From the IMG/VR virus record IMGVR_UViG_3300046455_000309, positions 1 through 27,563 of that record: DNA of 27,563 nucleotides; one strand, 5' to 3'. The translations under genes and the position numbers were made by a program. Shown here in pieces: positions 1 through 8,540 of this stretch. Positions within the stretch are counted from its first letter, which is position 1, and each line of letters opens with the position of its first letter. The stretch is from a virus. The notes beneath the pieces were generated by a model. It was not told where the DNA came from, ran no database searches, and was given only the letters and a program-made list of their open reading frames with translations.

Positions 1-1
1 A

Positions 2-139
2 TGGGACAGCGTGTCCCTTGGCCCCGTGTCCCTGTCCGGCCGTAAGGACGCCTCGACCGGGCCGCAGGGCGTCGACCTCGCCCCGCGCGCCGGCCGGGCC
101 CTACGGCGGGCCGGACTCATCCCGGGAGTGATCGGGTGA
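2..139 (+). CDS. Head-tail connector protein, C-terminal end (partial)
   Basis: Frame 2 is open from the left edge and reads WDSVSLGPVSLSG, then a tail ending in RRAGLIPGVIG and TGA at 137-139. The stop overlaps the GTG start of the head-closure gene by 4 bp, so the two are translationally coupled. Only about 45 residues are visible, so the family cannot be proved from sequence. The assignment as an HK97 gp6 / SPP1 gp15-type connector is inferred from position: in siphoviruses this gene sits directly before head closure, the gp10-like protein and the tail terminator. The ATG at position 1 is in another frame that stops at 43-45 and is not a gene start. Confidence 0.55.
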   Translation, partial: WDSVSLGPVSLSGRKDASTGPQGVDLAPRAGRALRRAGLIPGVIG

Positions 140-453
140 CCGCGCTCCCCGCATGGCTGCTACGCCACACGGTCACCGTCGAGCCGTACCGGGGCAGCGG
201 CGCGTACGGGCCCGTTTACGGCGAGCCCGCCGCCGCCGCGGCCCTGGTCGCGGCGACCGTCAAGCACGTGCGCGACGCCACCGGAACCATCGCCGTGTCT
301 ACCGCGCAGATCTACGCGGGGCCCGACCTCGACTGTCCCGTCGGGTCCCGGGTGATCCTCCCCGACGGCCGGATCACCCGGGTACTCACCGTCGCCGCAC
401 ACACCGCGCCGGGCCTGCCCGTGCCGCACTCGACGGAGGTGTACTGCGAATGA
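136..453 (+). CDS. Head closure protein (head-tail connector family)
   Basis: A 105-residue small beta-rich protein with a GTG start inside the previous stop (GTGA overlap). It contains VTVEPYRGSGAYGPVYGEPA followed by beta strands and GPDLDCPVGSRVILPDGRI. Short head-completion proteins of the SPP1 gp16 / lambda gpFII type have this look: a strand-rich fold with the phrase 'R V I L P D G R'. Such a protein would plug the capsid portal after packaging and give the tail a docking surface. Size, composition and place between connector and gp10-like gene support the call; there is no catalytic motif to confirm it. The stop overlaps the next ATG (ATGA at 450-453). Confidence 0.65.
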   Translation: MTALPAWLLRHTVTVEPYRGSGAYGPVYGEPAAAAALVAATVKHVRDATGTIAVSTAQIYAGPDLDCPVGSRVILPDGRITRVLTVAAHTAPGLPVPHSTEVYCE

Positions 454-794
454 GCGCACGCGTCACGTTCAACGCCGGACCGGCCCTCGCCGCCATACGG
501 GCCGGATCTGCGCGAGGCGTACGCCTAGGCGCCGAGCACCTGCTACAGGTCGCACGGGCCCGAGTGCCGATCGAGGAGGGCACCCTCGAACGCTCCGGGG
601 TCGTGTCCGTGGACGAGGCAAGCGCCGAGGCCGCCGTCAGTTTCGACCAGCCCTACGCCGTGCGCCAGCACGAGGAGATGGACCTACGGCACGACGCCGG
701 CCGAACGGCGAAGTACCTCGAAACGCCGCTCCGCGAGGAGGCCGACACCATAAACGCGATCATCGCGGCCGAGGTGCGGAGGGCACTGCGGTGA
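450..794 (+). CDS. HK97 gp10-like minor head-tail protein
   Basis: A 114-residue protein. The start is the ATG inside the upstream stop (ATGA), which excludes a longer upstream extension of the same frame that merely shadows the previous gene. It reads FNAGPALAAIRAGSARGVRLG, then AEHLLQVARARVPIEEGTLERSG, then VSFDQPYAVRQHEEMDLRH. The run 'long helix, VPIEEGTLERS, YAVRQHE' is the characteristic layout of the HK97 gp10 / minor-capsid family (helix, then 'P.dtG.LR.S', then 'YA...e.g'). The likely role is at the head-tail joining interface or neck. The stop overlaps the GTG of the tail terminator gene. Confidence 0.75.
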   Translation: MSARVTFNAGPALAAIRAGSARGVRLGAEHLLQVARARVPIEEGTLERSGVVSVDEASAEAAVSFDQPYAVRQHEEMDLRHDAGRTAKYLETPLREEADTINAIIAAEVRRALR

Positions 795-1225
795 CGTTCC
801 TTGTCGACCTGGTCGACGGCCTCGCCCGCCTGCTCGACGCCGAGGGCGTCGCCACCTACCGGCCCGCCGGCATCTACACCAGCGGCGAGACCGCGATCAC
901 GGACACCGTGATGCCGGACAGCCCGGACCGCGCCGTCGTTCTCACCGCGTACGACACCGCCGACGGCGCCACCCTTACCGACTGCACTGTGTTCGTTCAG
1001 GTGCGCACGCGCGCCGGCGCCGACCCGCGCCAGGTCGCGGCCCTCGACGAGCAGGTGTTCGCCGTACTGCACGGCCTACGCGACCAGCAGTACGGCGATG
1101 CCCGCCTCGCCCTCATGAAGCGCGAGAACACCGCTCCGATGGGCGCCGACCCGGTCGGCCGATACGAGCGGACCAGTAACTACACCGTGCGCGCCCAGCG
1201 CCCGCCCAGCAATCGCCTCGAATAG
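791..1225 (+). CDS. Tail terminator (tail-completion) protein
   Basis: A 144-residue protein starting at GTG in a GTGA overlap. It opens with the helix FLVDLVDGLARLLDAEGVATY and continues with the core VVLTAYDTADG...CTVFVQVRTRAGADPRQVAALDEQVFAVLHGL. The pattern is a long N-terminal helix, a central strand with 'vqvr.Rg..d', then a helix with 'ald..v...L.gl'. It fits the minor-capsid/tail-terminator fold (lambda gpU, SPP1 gp17, HK97 gp10-adjacent). Position immediately before the tail tube gene is the usual one. It would cap the tail tube and join it to the head. Confidence 0.75.
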   Translation: MTFLVDLVDGLARLLDAEGVATYRPAGIYTSGETAITDTVMPDSPDRAVVLTAYDTADGATLTDCTVFVQVRTRAGADPRQVAALDEQVFAVLHGLRDQQYGDARLALMKRENTAPMGADPVGRYERTSNYTVRAQRPPSNRLE

Positions 1226-1239
1226 GAGGGCCCCCGCCC

Positions 1240-1728
1240 ATGAGCACGCCCACAGAGCCCGTCGAGACCGAGACCGCGCTCGCGGCCCGGTACCGGATGG
1301 ACGTCGACACCGGCACCGTCACCCCTACGTGGTCCTGGCTTCCCGGCATCAACGACTTCTCCCCGAAGGTCGACCAGACCCAGCAGAAGTCGACCACCTA
1401 CGACGACGACGGGTGGACGGACCAGACCGTCACCGAGCTCGCGTGGTCGGTCGAGGTGACCCTCGTACACCGCTGCCACCCGACCACGAAGGCGTTCAAC
1501 CCCGCCCAGGAAAAGCTCAGGCTCGCGGCCGAGGCGTTCGGGGCCGCCGCCCGCGTTCACGTCCGCTGGTACGACAAGGAAGGCCGCGACGAGGCGTACG
1601 AGGGTTACGCCCTGGTCCAGTGGGAGCGCGACGGCACCGCAACCGACGACCTCGACACGGTCAAGGTCACGCTCACCGGCAAGGGCAAGCGCGTCGCCAT
1701 CGAGAACCCGCTCGCCGAGGAGGGCTGA
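1240..1728 (+). CDS. Major tail tube protein
   Basis: A 162-residue protein with a strong Shine-Dalgarno AGGAGGG at 1224-1230, nine bases before the ATG; a highly expressed structural gene is expected to have one. The sequence is beta-rich: YRMDVDTGTVTPTWSWLPGI, then the phrase QKSTTYDDDGW, then WSVEVTLVHRCHPTTKAFNP. 'W..l.gi.df....D......t..yddgGw' is typical of actinophage tail tube proteins. It ends in VKVTLTGKGKRVAIENP, as tube proteins often end with a 'f.l.G.G.....np' strand. It would polymerise into the tail tube around the tape measure. It precedes the chaperone genes, as usual. Confidence 0.85.
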   Translation: MSTPTEPVETETALAARYRMDVDTGTVTPTWSWLPGINDFSPKVDQTQQKSTTYDDDGWTDQTVTELAWSVEVTLVHRCHPTTKAFNPAQEKLRLAAEAFGAAARVHVRWYDKEGRDEAYEGYALVQWERDGTATDDLDTVKVTLTGKGKRVAIENPLAEEG

Positions 1729-1730
1729 TC

Positions 1731-2216
1731 GTGGCGTTCAAGGCTCTGGGGGAGCTACTCGACGAGACGCTCACGCTCCCCGTAGGCGACAAGACCTACA
1801 CGGTTCCCGCCCCGTCCGCCGCAACCGGTCTGAGAGTTCAGGCGATCATGCAGGCCGCCGCGACGGCCGCGGACGGCGGGAAGGTAGACGAGGCGATCCT
1901 CGCAGACGCCGCCGAGCGCGACATGTACGCCGACGTCCTCGGCACCGCACACGCCGAGATGGTCGCGGACAACGTGGCGTGGCCGACGCTGAAACACTGC
2001 GCCGTCACGGCCATGGTGTGGATCGTCCAGAACAAGGACGCCGCCGAACGCTACTGGAACAGCGGCGGCGACCCTTCTCGCCTGGCCCCGAACCGGAAGG
2101 CCCGCCGCAGCTCATCGGCTACGGCGAGCAAGACCCAGTCTCGGGGCTCTTCGAGTACTACCTCCCCCCGCCCGGTCAAGAGCGGCGCCGGAAAGAAGAC
2201 CGCCGACCGCAAGTGA
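1731..2216 (+). CDS. Tail assembly chaperone, unshifted product (gpG type)
   Basis: A 161-residue protein starting at GTG (1731), two bases after the tube-gene stop; the SD-like GAGGAGGG lies inside the end of the tube gene. The start VAFKALGELLDETLTLPVGD, and the later phrase WNSGGDPSRL near residue 115, are typical of actinophage 'G' chaperones (DUF7426-like). The C-terminal 45 residues are low-complexity, rich in Ser, Arg, Lys and Thr, as usual for the unshifted tail. It should bind the tape measure during tail assembly and be absent from the virion. A minority of ribosomes are expected to shift into the -1 frame; see the next entry. Confidence 0.85.
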   Translation: MAFKALGELLDETLTLPVGDKTYTVPAPSAATGLRVQAIMQAAATAADGGKVDEAILADAAERDMYADVLGTAHAEMVADNVAWPTLKHCAVTAMVWIVQNKDAAERYWNSGGDPSRLAPNRKARRSSSATASKTQSRGSSSTTSPRPVKSGAGKKTADRK

Positions 2217-2428
2217 AGTGGTCGCAGATCCTCGACGAGTGGCCGCTCGTCGAGGCTGACCTACACGAGGTGTACGGCGTCGACATCGGCGCCCCGGGCC
2301 TGCTCGACGCACGTTCGTGGCGATGGCTACGGGTGCGCATCCTCGGCCTGCTCTCCGCGGACTCCCGCATACAACGCCTGTTCGACCCCCCGCCCGACGC
2401 GAACACGTCCGGCACCAGGCGCACCTAA
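1731..2428 (+). CDS. Tail assembly chaperone, -1 frameshift product (gpGT type)
   Basis: The -1 frame relative to the G gene is open across 1979-2428 and reads as real protein from about 2080: GPPQLIGYGEQDPVSGLF, then VKWSQILDEWPLVEADLHEV and ARSWRWLRVRILGLL. It has no ribosome-binding site or sensible start of its own, and the unshifted frame continues under it for about 140 bases. This is the arrangement of G/GT chaperone pairs between tube and tape-measure genes. The shift most likely occurs at 2072-2078 (see that entry), giving ...GGDP joined to FSPGPEPEG.... The fused T domain would recruit tube subunits to the tape measure. The exact junction is inferred. Confidence 0.8.
2072..2078 (+). 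other. Candidate -1 ribosomal slippage site (CCCTTCT)
   Basis: The unshifted frame reads C CCT TCT here. The P-site codon CCT can re-pair perfectly as CCC one base back; the A-site TCT would re-pair with TTC, which is poor. No canonical XXXYYYZ heptamer is present in the overlap. CCCCGAA, at 2087-2092, is a weaker alternative. The window for the shift is bounded by conserved G-type sequence before about 2070 and T-type sequence after about 2095. Confidence 0.4.
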
Positions 2429-2473
2429 CTGAACACCCGCGTCACCGCGGCCTACCCGAAAGGAGGCCGCCCC

Positions 2474-4690
2474 ATGACGCTCACCGTGGGCGAGCTCGCC
2501 GCCACCATCACCGTGGACGACTCCCAAGCCGAGCAGGGCCTCGACGGTTTCCAGTCGCGCCTACGGTCCACCCTCGCCCGCATCACGCAGCGCACCGAGG
2601 CTGCGGGACATGAGGCGGGCGGAGCGCTCGGCGACGGCCTGAACCAGGGCGCCAGCGGCGGCGCCTCCGAGGCCGGAGAGTCCATCACCGGCAAGCTCAA
2701 GGGCCTCGCCCTGGGGGCCGTCGGAGGGGCGCTCGGCGCCGCCCTAATGGGTGGCATCGCCGAGGCGATGGATCAGCAGCAGATCACCACCAAAATGGGT
2801 GCCCAGCTCGGCGCGACCGCCGCCGACGCCAAGCGGTACGGCGAGGTCGCGGGCAGCCTGTTCTCCAACGCCGTCACCTCCGATTTCGCGACGGCCGCCG
2901 AGGCAGTCAAGGCCACCATGAGCGCGGGCCTCGCCGACCCGTCCGCGACGAACGCGCAGCTCCAGTCCATCGCCACCAACGTGAGCGACGTCGCGTCCAC
3001 GTTCGATCTGGACCTCGGCGAGACAGCGACCGCCGTCGGGCAGCTCATCCGCAACGGGATGGCGCCGAACGCAAAGGCCGGTCTGGACCTCATAGCCAAG
3101 TCCATGCAGGGCACGGACGGCCGCGGCGAGGATCTGCTCGAAACGGTCTCCGAGTACGGATCGATCTTCAAACAGGTCGGTCTCGACGGGGCGACGTCCT
3201 TCGGCCTGGTCAACCAGGCGTTGAAGGCAGGCGCGAAAGACACCGACGTCGTCGCCGACTCGATCAAGGAGTTTCAACTCCTTGCGACGTCGGGCAATGC
3301 GCCCGTGGCGGACGCGTTCAAGGCTCTGGGTCTGAACGCCAAGCAGATGGGTAACGACGTCGCCGCGGGCGGCACGCGCAGCAAGGGCGCGATTGGCAAA
3401 GTCCTCGACTCCCTGCGCAAGATGGGCCCCCACAGCGCCAAAGCGAAGCAAATCGTTTCCACGCTGTTCGGCGGGCCCGGTGAAGACCTGGGCGCCGCCC
3501 TGTTCGCGATGGACGTCGGTACGGCGTCCGACGCCATGTCGGGGGCTGCGGGCTCCGCCGACGGCCTCGGCGACAGCCTGCGGGACAACGCGGCCTCGCA
3601 GCTGACCGCGTTCAAGAACGGGATGCAACAGAACCTTGTCGAGTTTCTCGGCAGCACGGTTGTGCCCGCACTGACCAACTTCATGGACCTGGTCCGCGAC
3701 AACAAAGAGATCTTCACCGCCGCCGCGGTAGTGATCGGCGCCGCGTTCGCTGCGATCGGTCTCGCCGCGACGGTCGCCGGTATCGAGATGGCCGCCGCAT
3801 GGATCATCGGCCTCGGCCCCGTGATGTGGATCGGCATGGCCGTCGCCGCTCTGGTGGTGCTGATCATCGCCTACTGGGACGAGATCAAGGCGGGCACGCT
3901 CGTCGCCTGGGACTGGTTCGTCGGGAAACTGATCTGGGCCAAGGACATGGCGATTTCGATTTTCATGAACTTCACGCTCATCGGCCTGTTGATCTCGCAC
4001 TGGGATGCCATCCGGTCCGGTGCCGAGTCCGCGTGGAACGGCATGATCGACTGGTTCGCCGGCATCCCGGGGTGGGTGGCCGGCGCGGTGTCGGGCCTCG
4101 GATCGCAAATCTCCGGGGTCGCACGCTCGGCCTGGTCCTCGTTCAAGGCCGCGTCCGTGGCGAAGGTGACCGAGTTCCTGTCGTACATGCGGTCGCTGCC
4201 CGGTAAGGCGTCGTCCGCGATCGGCTCTCTCGGGGGCCTGCTCGTCGGCAAGGGCAAAGACATCGTGCGCGGCCTGCTCGCTGGCGTGCGCAGCATGGGC
4301 GGTTGGCTGCGGTCGCAGCTCATCTCTTTCGCCAAGAACATGATCCCGGGCCCCATCGCGAAAGCGCTCGGCATCAACTCGCCCTCCCGCGTGCTGGCTG
4401 ACCGGGTCGGCCGCTGGATTCCCGCCGGCATCGTGGCGGGCGTCGAGGACGGCGCGGGCGAGGTCGATACGACCATGCGGAACCTGGTGTCGATTCCGAC
4501 CGCCGGGCAGGCCACCGCGGCGAACGTCGCAGCCTCGACCGGCGCGGCTGTCGCCGCCTCCGGATCGGCCGCCGCTGAGGGCCGCCTGGTCCTCGACGTG
4601 ACCGGCGCGGATGCCCAGTGGCGGGCCCTTGTGCGGCGCATGGTCCGCGTGGACGGTCGCGGCTCCGTACAGCTCGCGTTCGGCTCCTGA
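2474..4690 (+). CDS. Tail tape measure protein
   Basis: A 738-residue protein with AGGAGG at 2461-2466, seven bases before the ATG. It is rich in Ala, Gly and helix. A strongly hydrophobic stretch at roughly residues 410-470 (IFTAAAVVIGAAFAAIGLAA, then MWIGMAVAALVVLIIAYW) provides the membrane segments seen in tape measures. The C-terminal part has SLGGLLVGKGKDIVRGLL and ALGINSPSRVLADRVGRWIP, the INSPSRV...G..ip.Gi..G signature of phage tape measures. It sets tail length and may help DNA entry. It is short for a siphovirus; at about 1.5 angstrom per residue it predicts a tail near 110 nm. It lies after the chaperones and before the distal tail genes, as expected. Confidence 0.95.
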   Translation: MTLTVGELAATITVDDSQAEQGLDGFQSRLRSTLARITQRTEAAGHEAGGALGDGLNQGASGGASEAGESITGKLKGLALGAVGGALGAALMGGIAEAMDQQQITTKMGAQLGATAADAKRYGEVAGSLFSNAVTSDFATAAEAVKATMSAGLADPSATNAQLQSIATNVSDVASTFDLDLGETATAVGQLIRNGMAPNAKAGLDLIAKSMQGTDGRGEDLLETVSEYGSIFKQVGLDGATSFGLVNQALKAGAKDTDVVADSIKEFQLLATSGNAPVADAFKALGLNAKQMGNDVAAGGTRSKGAIGKVLDSLRKMGPHSAKAKQIVSTLFGGPGEDLGAALFAMDVGTASDAMSGAAGSADGLGDSLRDNAASQLTAFKNGMQQNLVEFLGSTVVPALTNFMDLVRDNKEIFTAAAVVIGAAFAAIGLAATVAGIEMAAAWIIGLGPVMWIGMAVAALVVLIIAYWDEIKAGTLVAWDWFVGKLIWAKDMAISIFMNFTLIGLLISHWDAIRSGAESAWNGMIDWFAGIPGWVAGAVSGLGSQISGVARSAWSSFKAASVAKVTEFLSYMRSLPGKASSAIGSLGGLLVGKGKDIVRGLLAGVRSMGGWLRSQLISFAKNMIPGPIAKALGINSPSRVLADRVGRWIPAGIVAGVEDGAGEVDTTMRNLVSIPTAGQATAANVAASTGAAVAASGSAAAEGRLVLDVTGADAQWRALVRRMVRVDGRGSVQLAFGS

Positions 4691-4723
4691 ACACCCCTTC
4701 AAGCACCGTAAGGAGGGGTCCCG

Positions 4724-6850
4724 TTGGCGTTCCCCGATGACCCGCTCGGCGTGATGGTCGAGTTGTTCGTGAGCGGCGCGTGGGTGGACATCACCGGCGA
4801 CGTCTACACCACCAACCTGATCACGATCACGCGCGGGCGGGCCGACGAAGCGAGCAGGACCGACGCGGGAACGTGCACGTTCGTCCTCAACAACACGACC
4901 GGCCGCTACAGCGCGCGCAATCCCCGCTCGGACCTGTTCGGGCGCATCGGCCGGAACACGGCCGTACGGGTGTCCATACAGCCTGGCGGGCCCTCCGCGG
5001 ACCGTCTGATCAGGTTCGTGGGCGAGGTGTCCTCATGGCCGCCGAAGTGGTCCACGGCGCGGTACGTCACCGTGTCCGCGACGGCCGCGGGAATCCTGCG
5101 CCGCCTCGGGCAGGGCGCGACTCCCCTCGCGTCCCCGATGCGCCGCGAGTTGGTGAGCCCGACCCGTACGGGCATCGTCGCGTACTGGCCAATGGAGGAC
5201 GGCAGCACAGCGACTGAGTTCGCCTCTGCTCTGTCCGGCGGGCCGTCGATGACCACTGTCACCCCGGGCGCCAAACCGGCCGCGTACAGCGCGTACGCGG
5301 CCTCGGCGCCGCTGCCCACACTTGGCGACGGCATCCTCGTGGGAAAGCTCCCGGCGTACACGATCACCGGGCAAACGGCGCTCCGCGCGTTCATGGCGTT
5401 CCCCGATACAGCACCGACCGTGGACGCGCCGATTCTGGATCTCACCACGTCCACCGGCATGCGATGGCTACTCACGTGGGAATCGGCCGGATGGCTCAGC
5501 ATCCAAGGATTCGACAAGGCTGGCGCCGCCGTCGTCGCGTCCTCGTTCGGCCCCGTAGTCGATGCGGGCCGGCGCGTGCACGTCGGCTTCGACTTCACGC
5601 AGTCAGGCAGCACGCTGACGTGGCGCGCGTACGTCCTCGACGTCGCCGAGTACACGTACGGCGTGGGCGGCCCAGTTCGCTCGGCACACGGCGACGTCAC
5701 CGGGTACACCTTCGGCCGCGTGGCCGCGTTCACGCTCGGCAGTACCGGTCTGGGCGACATGGCGTTCGGTCACCTCGCCGTGGCCACCGATACCGCGGCC
5801 TACACCTCGACCGGAAACGCCATGGTCGGTTGGGCGGGCGAGCCTGCCCGCACGCGGATCGTCCGCCTGTGCGCGGAAGAGGGAATCCCCCTCACCGCGG
5901 ACGGAGTGGCGGGATTCCCGGGCACGCCTGTGGGTCCGCAGTCGGTCTCCGCCCTGCTCGACCTGCTGCAAGAAGCCATGGACGTTGATGAGGGCCGACT
6001 GTTCGAGGCGCGCGGCAGTCTCGCCCTGGCCGTTCGCCCCCGCTCGACGCTCTACACACAGACGCCGGCTCTCACCCTCGACTACGCGGCCGGCGACGTT
6101 GCGGCCGATCTGGACCCGATTGACGACGATCAGCACGTACACAACGACGTGACGATCGTCCGCGAGGGGGGAAGCTCAGCCCGCGCGGTCGCCGATACGG
6201 GCCCGCTGTCCATCCTCGACCCGCCCGCGGGCGTGGGCCGGTACGCGCAGTCGACGACGCTCAACCTGGCCACAGACGACCAGTGCGCCCCCGTGGCGTG
6301 GTGGATGCTGCACCGCGGCACGTGGGATGCACCCCGCTACCCGTCCGTGTCGGTCGAGGTCCACAACGCTCCGGAGCTCGCCGAGCAGGTCGGCGCGGTC
6401 GATGTGGGGGACCGGGCCGTCATCATCAACCCGCCGCCGTTCCTACCGCCCGAACAGATCGAGCTCCTCGTCGAGGGCTACACCGAGACGCTCGGCATCC
6501 GTACGTGGGATATCACGTTCAACGCGTCCCCGGGCGGTCCGTGGCTGGTCGCCATGACCGACGACGCCGAATACGGGCTCGCGGACACCGACGGCTCAAC
6601 GCTCACCACGGCGGTGAACGCCACCGTGGGCACCGTTCGCGTCACGGCCGTTGCAGGGAACCCGTGGGCCGCCATCGACCTGCCGTACGACGTGCTGTGC
6701 GGCGGCGAGGTCATGACCGTGACGGCCGTCGCCCCGGTCAACTCGACCACACGGGATCTCACGGTGACGCGCGGCACGAACGGCGTCGCCCTCGCCCATC
6801 CGGTCGGCGCATCCGTCGCCCTCCCTCACACCGCATTCGCTGCTCTCTAA
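4724..6850 (+). CDS. Minor tail protein, distal-tail type with a LamG-like domain
   Basis: A 708-residue protein with a TTG start. The choice is supported by a very strong AAGGAGGGG at 4710-4718, five bases upstream, and by the N-terminus AFPDDPLGVMVELFVSGAWV. Residues 30-130 (ITRGRADEASRTDAGTCTFV, then GRYSARNPRSDLFGRIG) are the conserved start of actinophage distal-tail/minor tail proteins. Residues about 145-370 (GIVAYWPMEDGS, FDFTQSGSTLTWRAYV) look like a concanavalin/LamG-like sandwich that may bind sugar. The region LDLLQEAMDVDEGRLFEARG continues the tail-hub domain, and the last 70 residues form another small beta domain. It probably sits at the tail tip and contributes to adsorption. 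Confidence 0.8.
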   Translation: MAFPDDPLGVMVELFVSGAWVDITGDVYTTNLITITRGRADEASRTDAGTCTFVLNNTTGRYSARNPRSDLFGRIGRNTAVRVSIQPGGPSADRLIRFVGEVSSWPPKWSTARYVTVSATAAGILRRLGQGATPLASPMRRELVSPTRTGIVAYWPMEDGSTATEFASALSGGPSMTTVTPGAKPAAYSAYAASAPLPTLGDGILVGKLPAYTITGQTALRAFMAFPDTAPTVDAPILDLTTSTGMRWLLTWESAGWLSIQGFDKAGAAVVASSFGPVVDAGRRVHVGFDFTQSGSTLTWRAYVLDVAEYTYGVGGPVRSAHGDVTGYTFGRVAAFTLGSTGLGDMAFGHLAVATDTAAYTSTGNAMVGWAGEPARTRIVRLCAEEGIPLTADGVAGFPGTPVGPQSVSALLDLLQEAMDVDEGRLFEARGSLALAVRPRSTLYTQTPALTLDYAAGDVAADLDPIDDDQHVHNDVTIVREGGSSARAVADTGPLSILDPPAGVGRYAQSTTLNLATDDQCAPVAWWMLHRGTWDAPRYPSVSVEVHNAPELAEQVGAVDVGDRAVIINPPPFLPPEQIELLVEGYTETLGIRTWDITFNASPGGPWLVAMTDDAEYGLADTDGSTLTTAVNATVGTVRVTAVAGNPWAAIDLPYDVLCGGEVMTVTAVAPVNSTTRDLTVTRGTNGVALAHPVGASVALPHTAFAAL

Positions 6851-6859
6851 GGGGCCCCC

Positions 6860-8491
6860 GTGTCGTCAACTCCCGTATCCCAATGGCTTCCGGGCATGGC
6901 CGTCACGGCCGGCCGCCTTCAGTACATGCTCGAACGGACCCTCGAAACACAGTCCGTGAAGGCATTCGGCGCGGTGGGCGACGGCACGGCCGACGACGCT
7001 CCCGCCATTCAGGCCGCGCTCACCGCGGCGAAGAACCTCGGCGGCGGGTGGGTGATCGTCCCCCCGGGCACCTACCGGCTCGCCACACTGCCGCTCCGGA
7101 TCTACAACAACACCCGGTTGACCCTGCTCCCGGGCGCCAAGTTCGTACGCAGCGCCACCGCGACGATGCTCCTGAACGGCGACGCGGCGCAGTCTCTCGG
7201 CGGATACACCGGCCACAGCCGGATCACGATCGAGGGTGGCGTGTGGGACATGCAAGGCACGGCCGTCGGCCTCACCGCCTCGGCCATGTGCATCAGCATC
7301 GGCCACGCAACGGACATCACCGTGCGAGACGTCGAGATCCGCGACGTGCCGGGGTATCACGCGATCGAGTTGAACTCCACCAAACGCGCCATCATCGAGC
7401 GATGCCGGTTCCTCGGTTACGTCGACCCCGGCGCGCGGGACTTCTCCGAGGCGATACAGATCGACCTCGCCAAGAGCTCGGCCGTGTTCGGGGGGTTCGG
7501 TCCGTACGACCACACCCCGTGCGAGGACGTCCTCGTGACCGGCTGCTACGTCGGCGCGTCCGGCACGGCAGGCACAACCGTGTGGCCGCGCGGTGTGGGG
7601 TCGCACTCGGCCACGATCGGGAAGTGGCACCGCCGTATCCGTGTGGTCGGCTGCTCGTTCGAGTCGCTGCCTCAGTACGCCGTCAGCGCCTACAACTGGG
7701 AAGACGTCTCCGTATCCGCGTGCAACTTCGTCTCGTGCGGGTCCGGGGTGCGGTTCCGCACCGTGATCATCGCGGACACCGAGGACACCAAGGACGCGAG
7801 CGGCACACAGACGAGCGCTTCCCAGAGTATGCGGAACCTGTCCGTGACGGGTTGTACGTTCCGCAGCGGCGGAAGCTACGACGAGCCGATTGTCGCCCTC
7901 GGCGAGACGACCGGGCAGGTACTCAACCTGACCATTTCCGGCAACAGCATCGACGGCAGCTCGGGCGCGCAGAACGGCATCCGGCTGGAACAGGTCGAGC
8001 GGTTCTCCGTGACCGGCAACGCCATCGCCAACACCGACGGCACCGGTATCAGCATGGAAACCACCGACAACGGGACCGTGTCCGGCAACGAGGTGATCTT
8101 CGCTGGGGCGCACGGCATCACCGCCGTCACCTGTACCCAGGTCACCATCACCGGCAATCAGATCCAGTACCCCAGCAACAACGGGATCTTGGTGCAGGCC
8201 GGTTCCGACATCCAGCTCCGCGGCAACTACATCAAGGCGCCCGGCCGCGCAACGACCGCCACGTGGTACGGCATCCGACTGTCGACGTCCGCAAGCAGTG
8301 TGTCGGTAAGCGACAACAAGTGCCGGCCGAACGGCTCCGCCCCCGAGGCCATCAACGGCTTCTCCGCCACGAACACATGCACTCTCGTGCAGCGCCACGG
8401 CAACGATTGGCGCGGCACGACATGGACGGGCGGACCGCTCGACGACCTGTCCACCACCCCGAACACGAGCGCGACCGACGTGACCACGTAA
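6860..8491 (+). CDS. Tail spike, pectate-lyase-like right-handed beta-helix
   Basis: A 543-residue protein with a GTG start and AAGGGG at 6849-6854. Residues about 35-75 read VKAFGAVGDGTADDAPAIQA then GGGWVIVPPGTYRL, the classic start of the Pectate_lyase_3 / SGNH-free beta-helix depolymerase family. From about residue 110 to 500 there are repeated short beta rungs (VSVSACNFVSC, LTISGNSIDGSSG, FSVTGNAIANTDG, VTITGNQIQYPSN). This is a parallel beta-helix that usually trimerises into a spike and cleaves or binds a surface polysaccharide. The substrate cannot be told from sequence. There is no obvious C-terminal chaperone or autocleavage domain. It is the last structural gene before the terminator. 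Confidence 0.85.
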   Translation: MSSTPVSQWLPGMAVTAGRLQYMLERTLETQSVKAFGAVGDGTADDAPAIQAALTAAKNLGGGWVIVPPGTYRLATLPLRIYNNTRLTLLPGAKFVRSATATMLLNGDAAQSLGGYTGHSRITIEGGVWDMQGTAVGLTASAMCISIGHATDITVRDVEIRDVPGYHAIELNSTKRAIIERCRFLGYVDPGARDFSEAIQIDLAKSSAVFGGFGPYDHTPCEDVLVTGCYVGASGTAGTTVWPRGVGSHSATIGKWHRRIRVVGCSFESLPQYAVSAYNWEDVSVSACNFVSCGSGVRFRTVIIADTEDTKDASGTQTSASQSMRNLSVTGCTFRSGGSYDEPIVALGETTGQVLNLTISGNSIDGSSGAQNGIRLEQVERFSVTGNAIANTDGTGISMETTDNGTVSGNEVIFAGAHGITAVTCTQVTITGNQIQYPSNNGILVQAGSDIQLRGNYIKAPGRATTATWYGIRLSTSASSVSVSDNKCRPNGSAPEAINGFSATNTCTLVQRHGNDWRGTTWTGGPLDDLSTTPNTSATDVTT

Positions 8492-8511
8492 CAGCCCTCG
8501 CCCACCTCGCA

Positions 8512-8540
8512 CGCCCCGCGCACCGCGCCGGGCGTTTTTT
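8512..8540 (+). terminator. Rho-independent terminator after the tail genes
   Basis: The stem CGCCC-C-GCGC pairs with GCGC-C-GGGCG around an ACC loop with a single C-C mismatch, followed by six T residues at 8535-8540. It lies 20 bases after the tail-spike stop and 16 before the endolysin ATG, so it should reduce read-through from the tail operon into lysis genes. It is the only hairpin in the window with a long T-run. Confidence 0.85.

Noticed and set aside
1-45. ATG at the first base as a gene start
   Set aside because: That frame stops at 43-45; the real coding frame is frame 2, open from the edge.
2744-4702. 652-codon minus-strand ORF opposite the tape measure gene
   Set aside because: A GC-rich shadow, with His/Arg/Gly-rich composition and no domain; the opposite strand is a clear tape measure.
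6866-8512. 548-codon minus-strand ORF opposite the spike gene
   Set aside because: Shadow of the beta-helix gene; it would overlap the terminator and has no SD.
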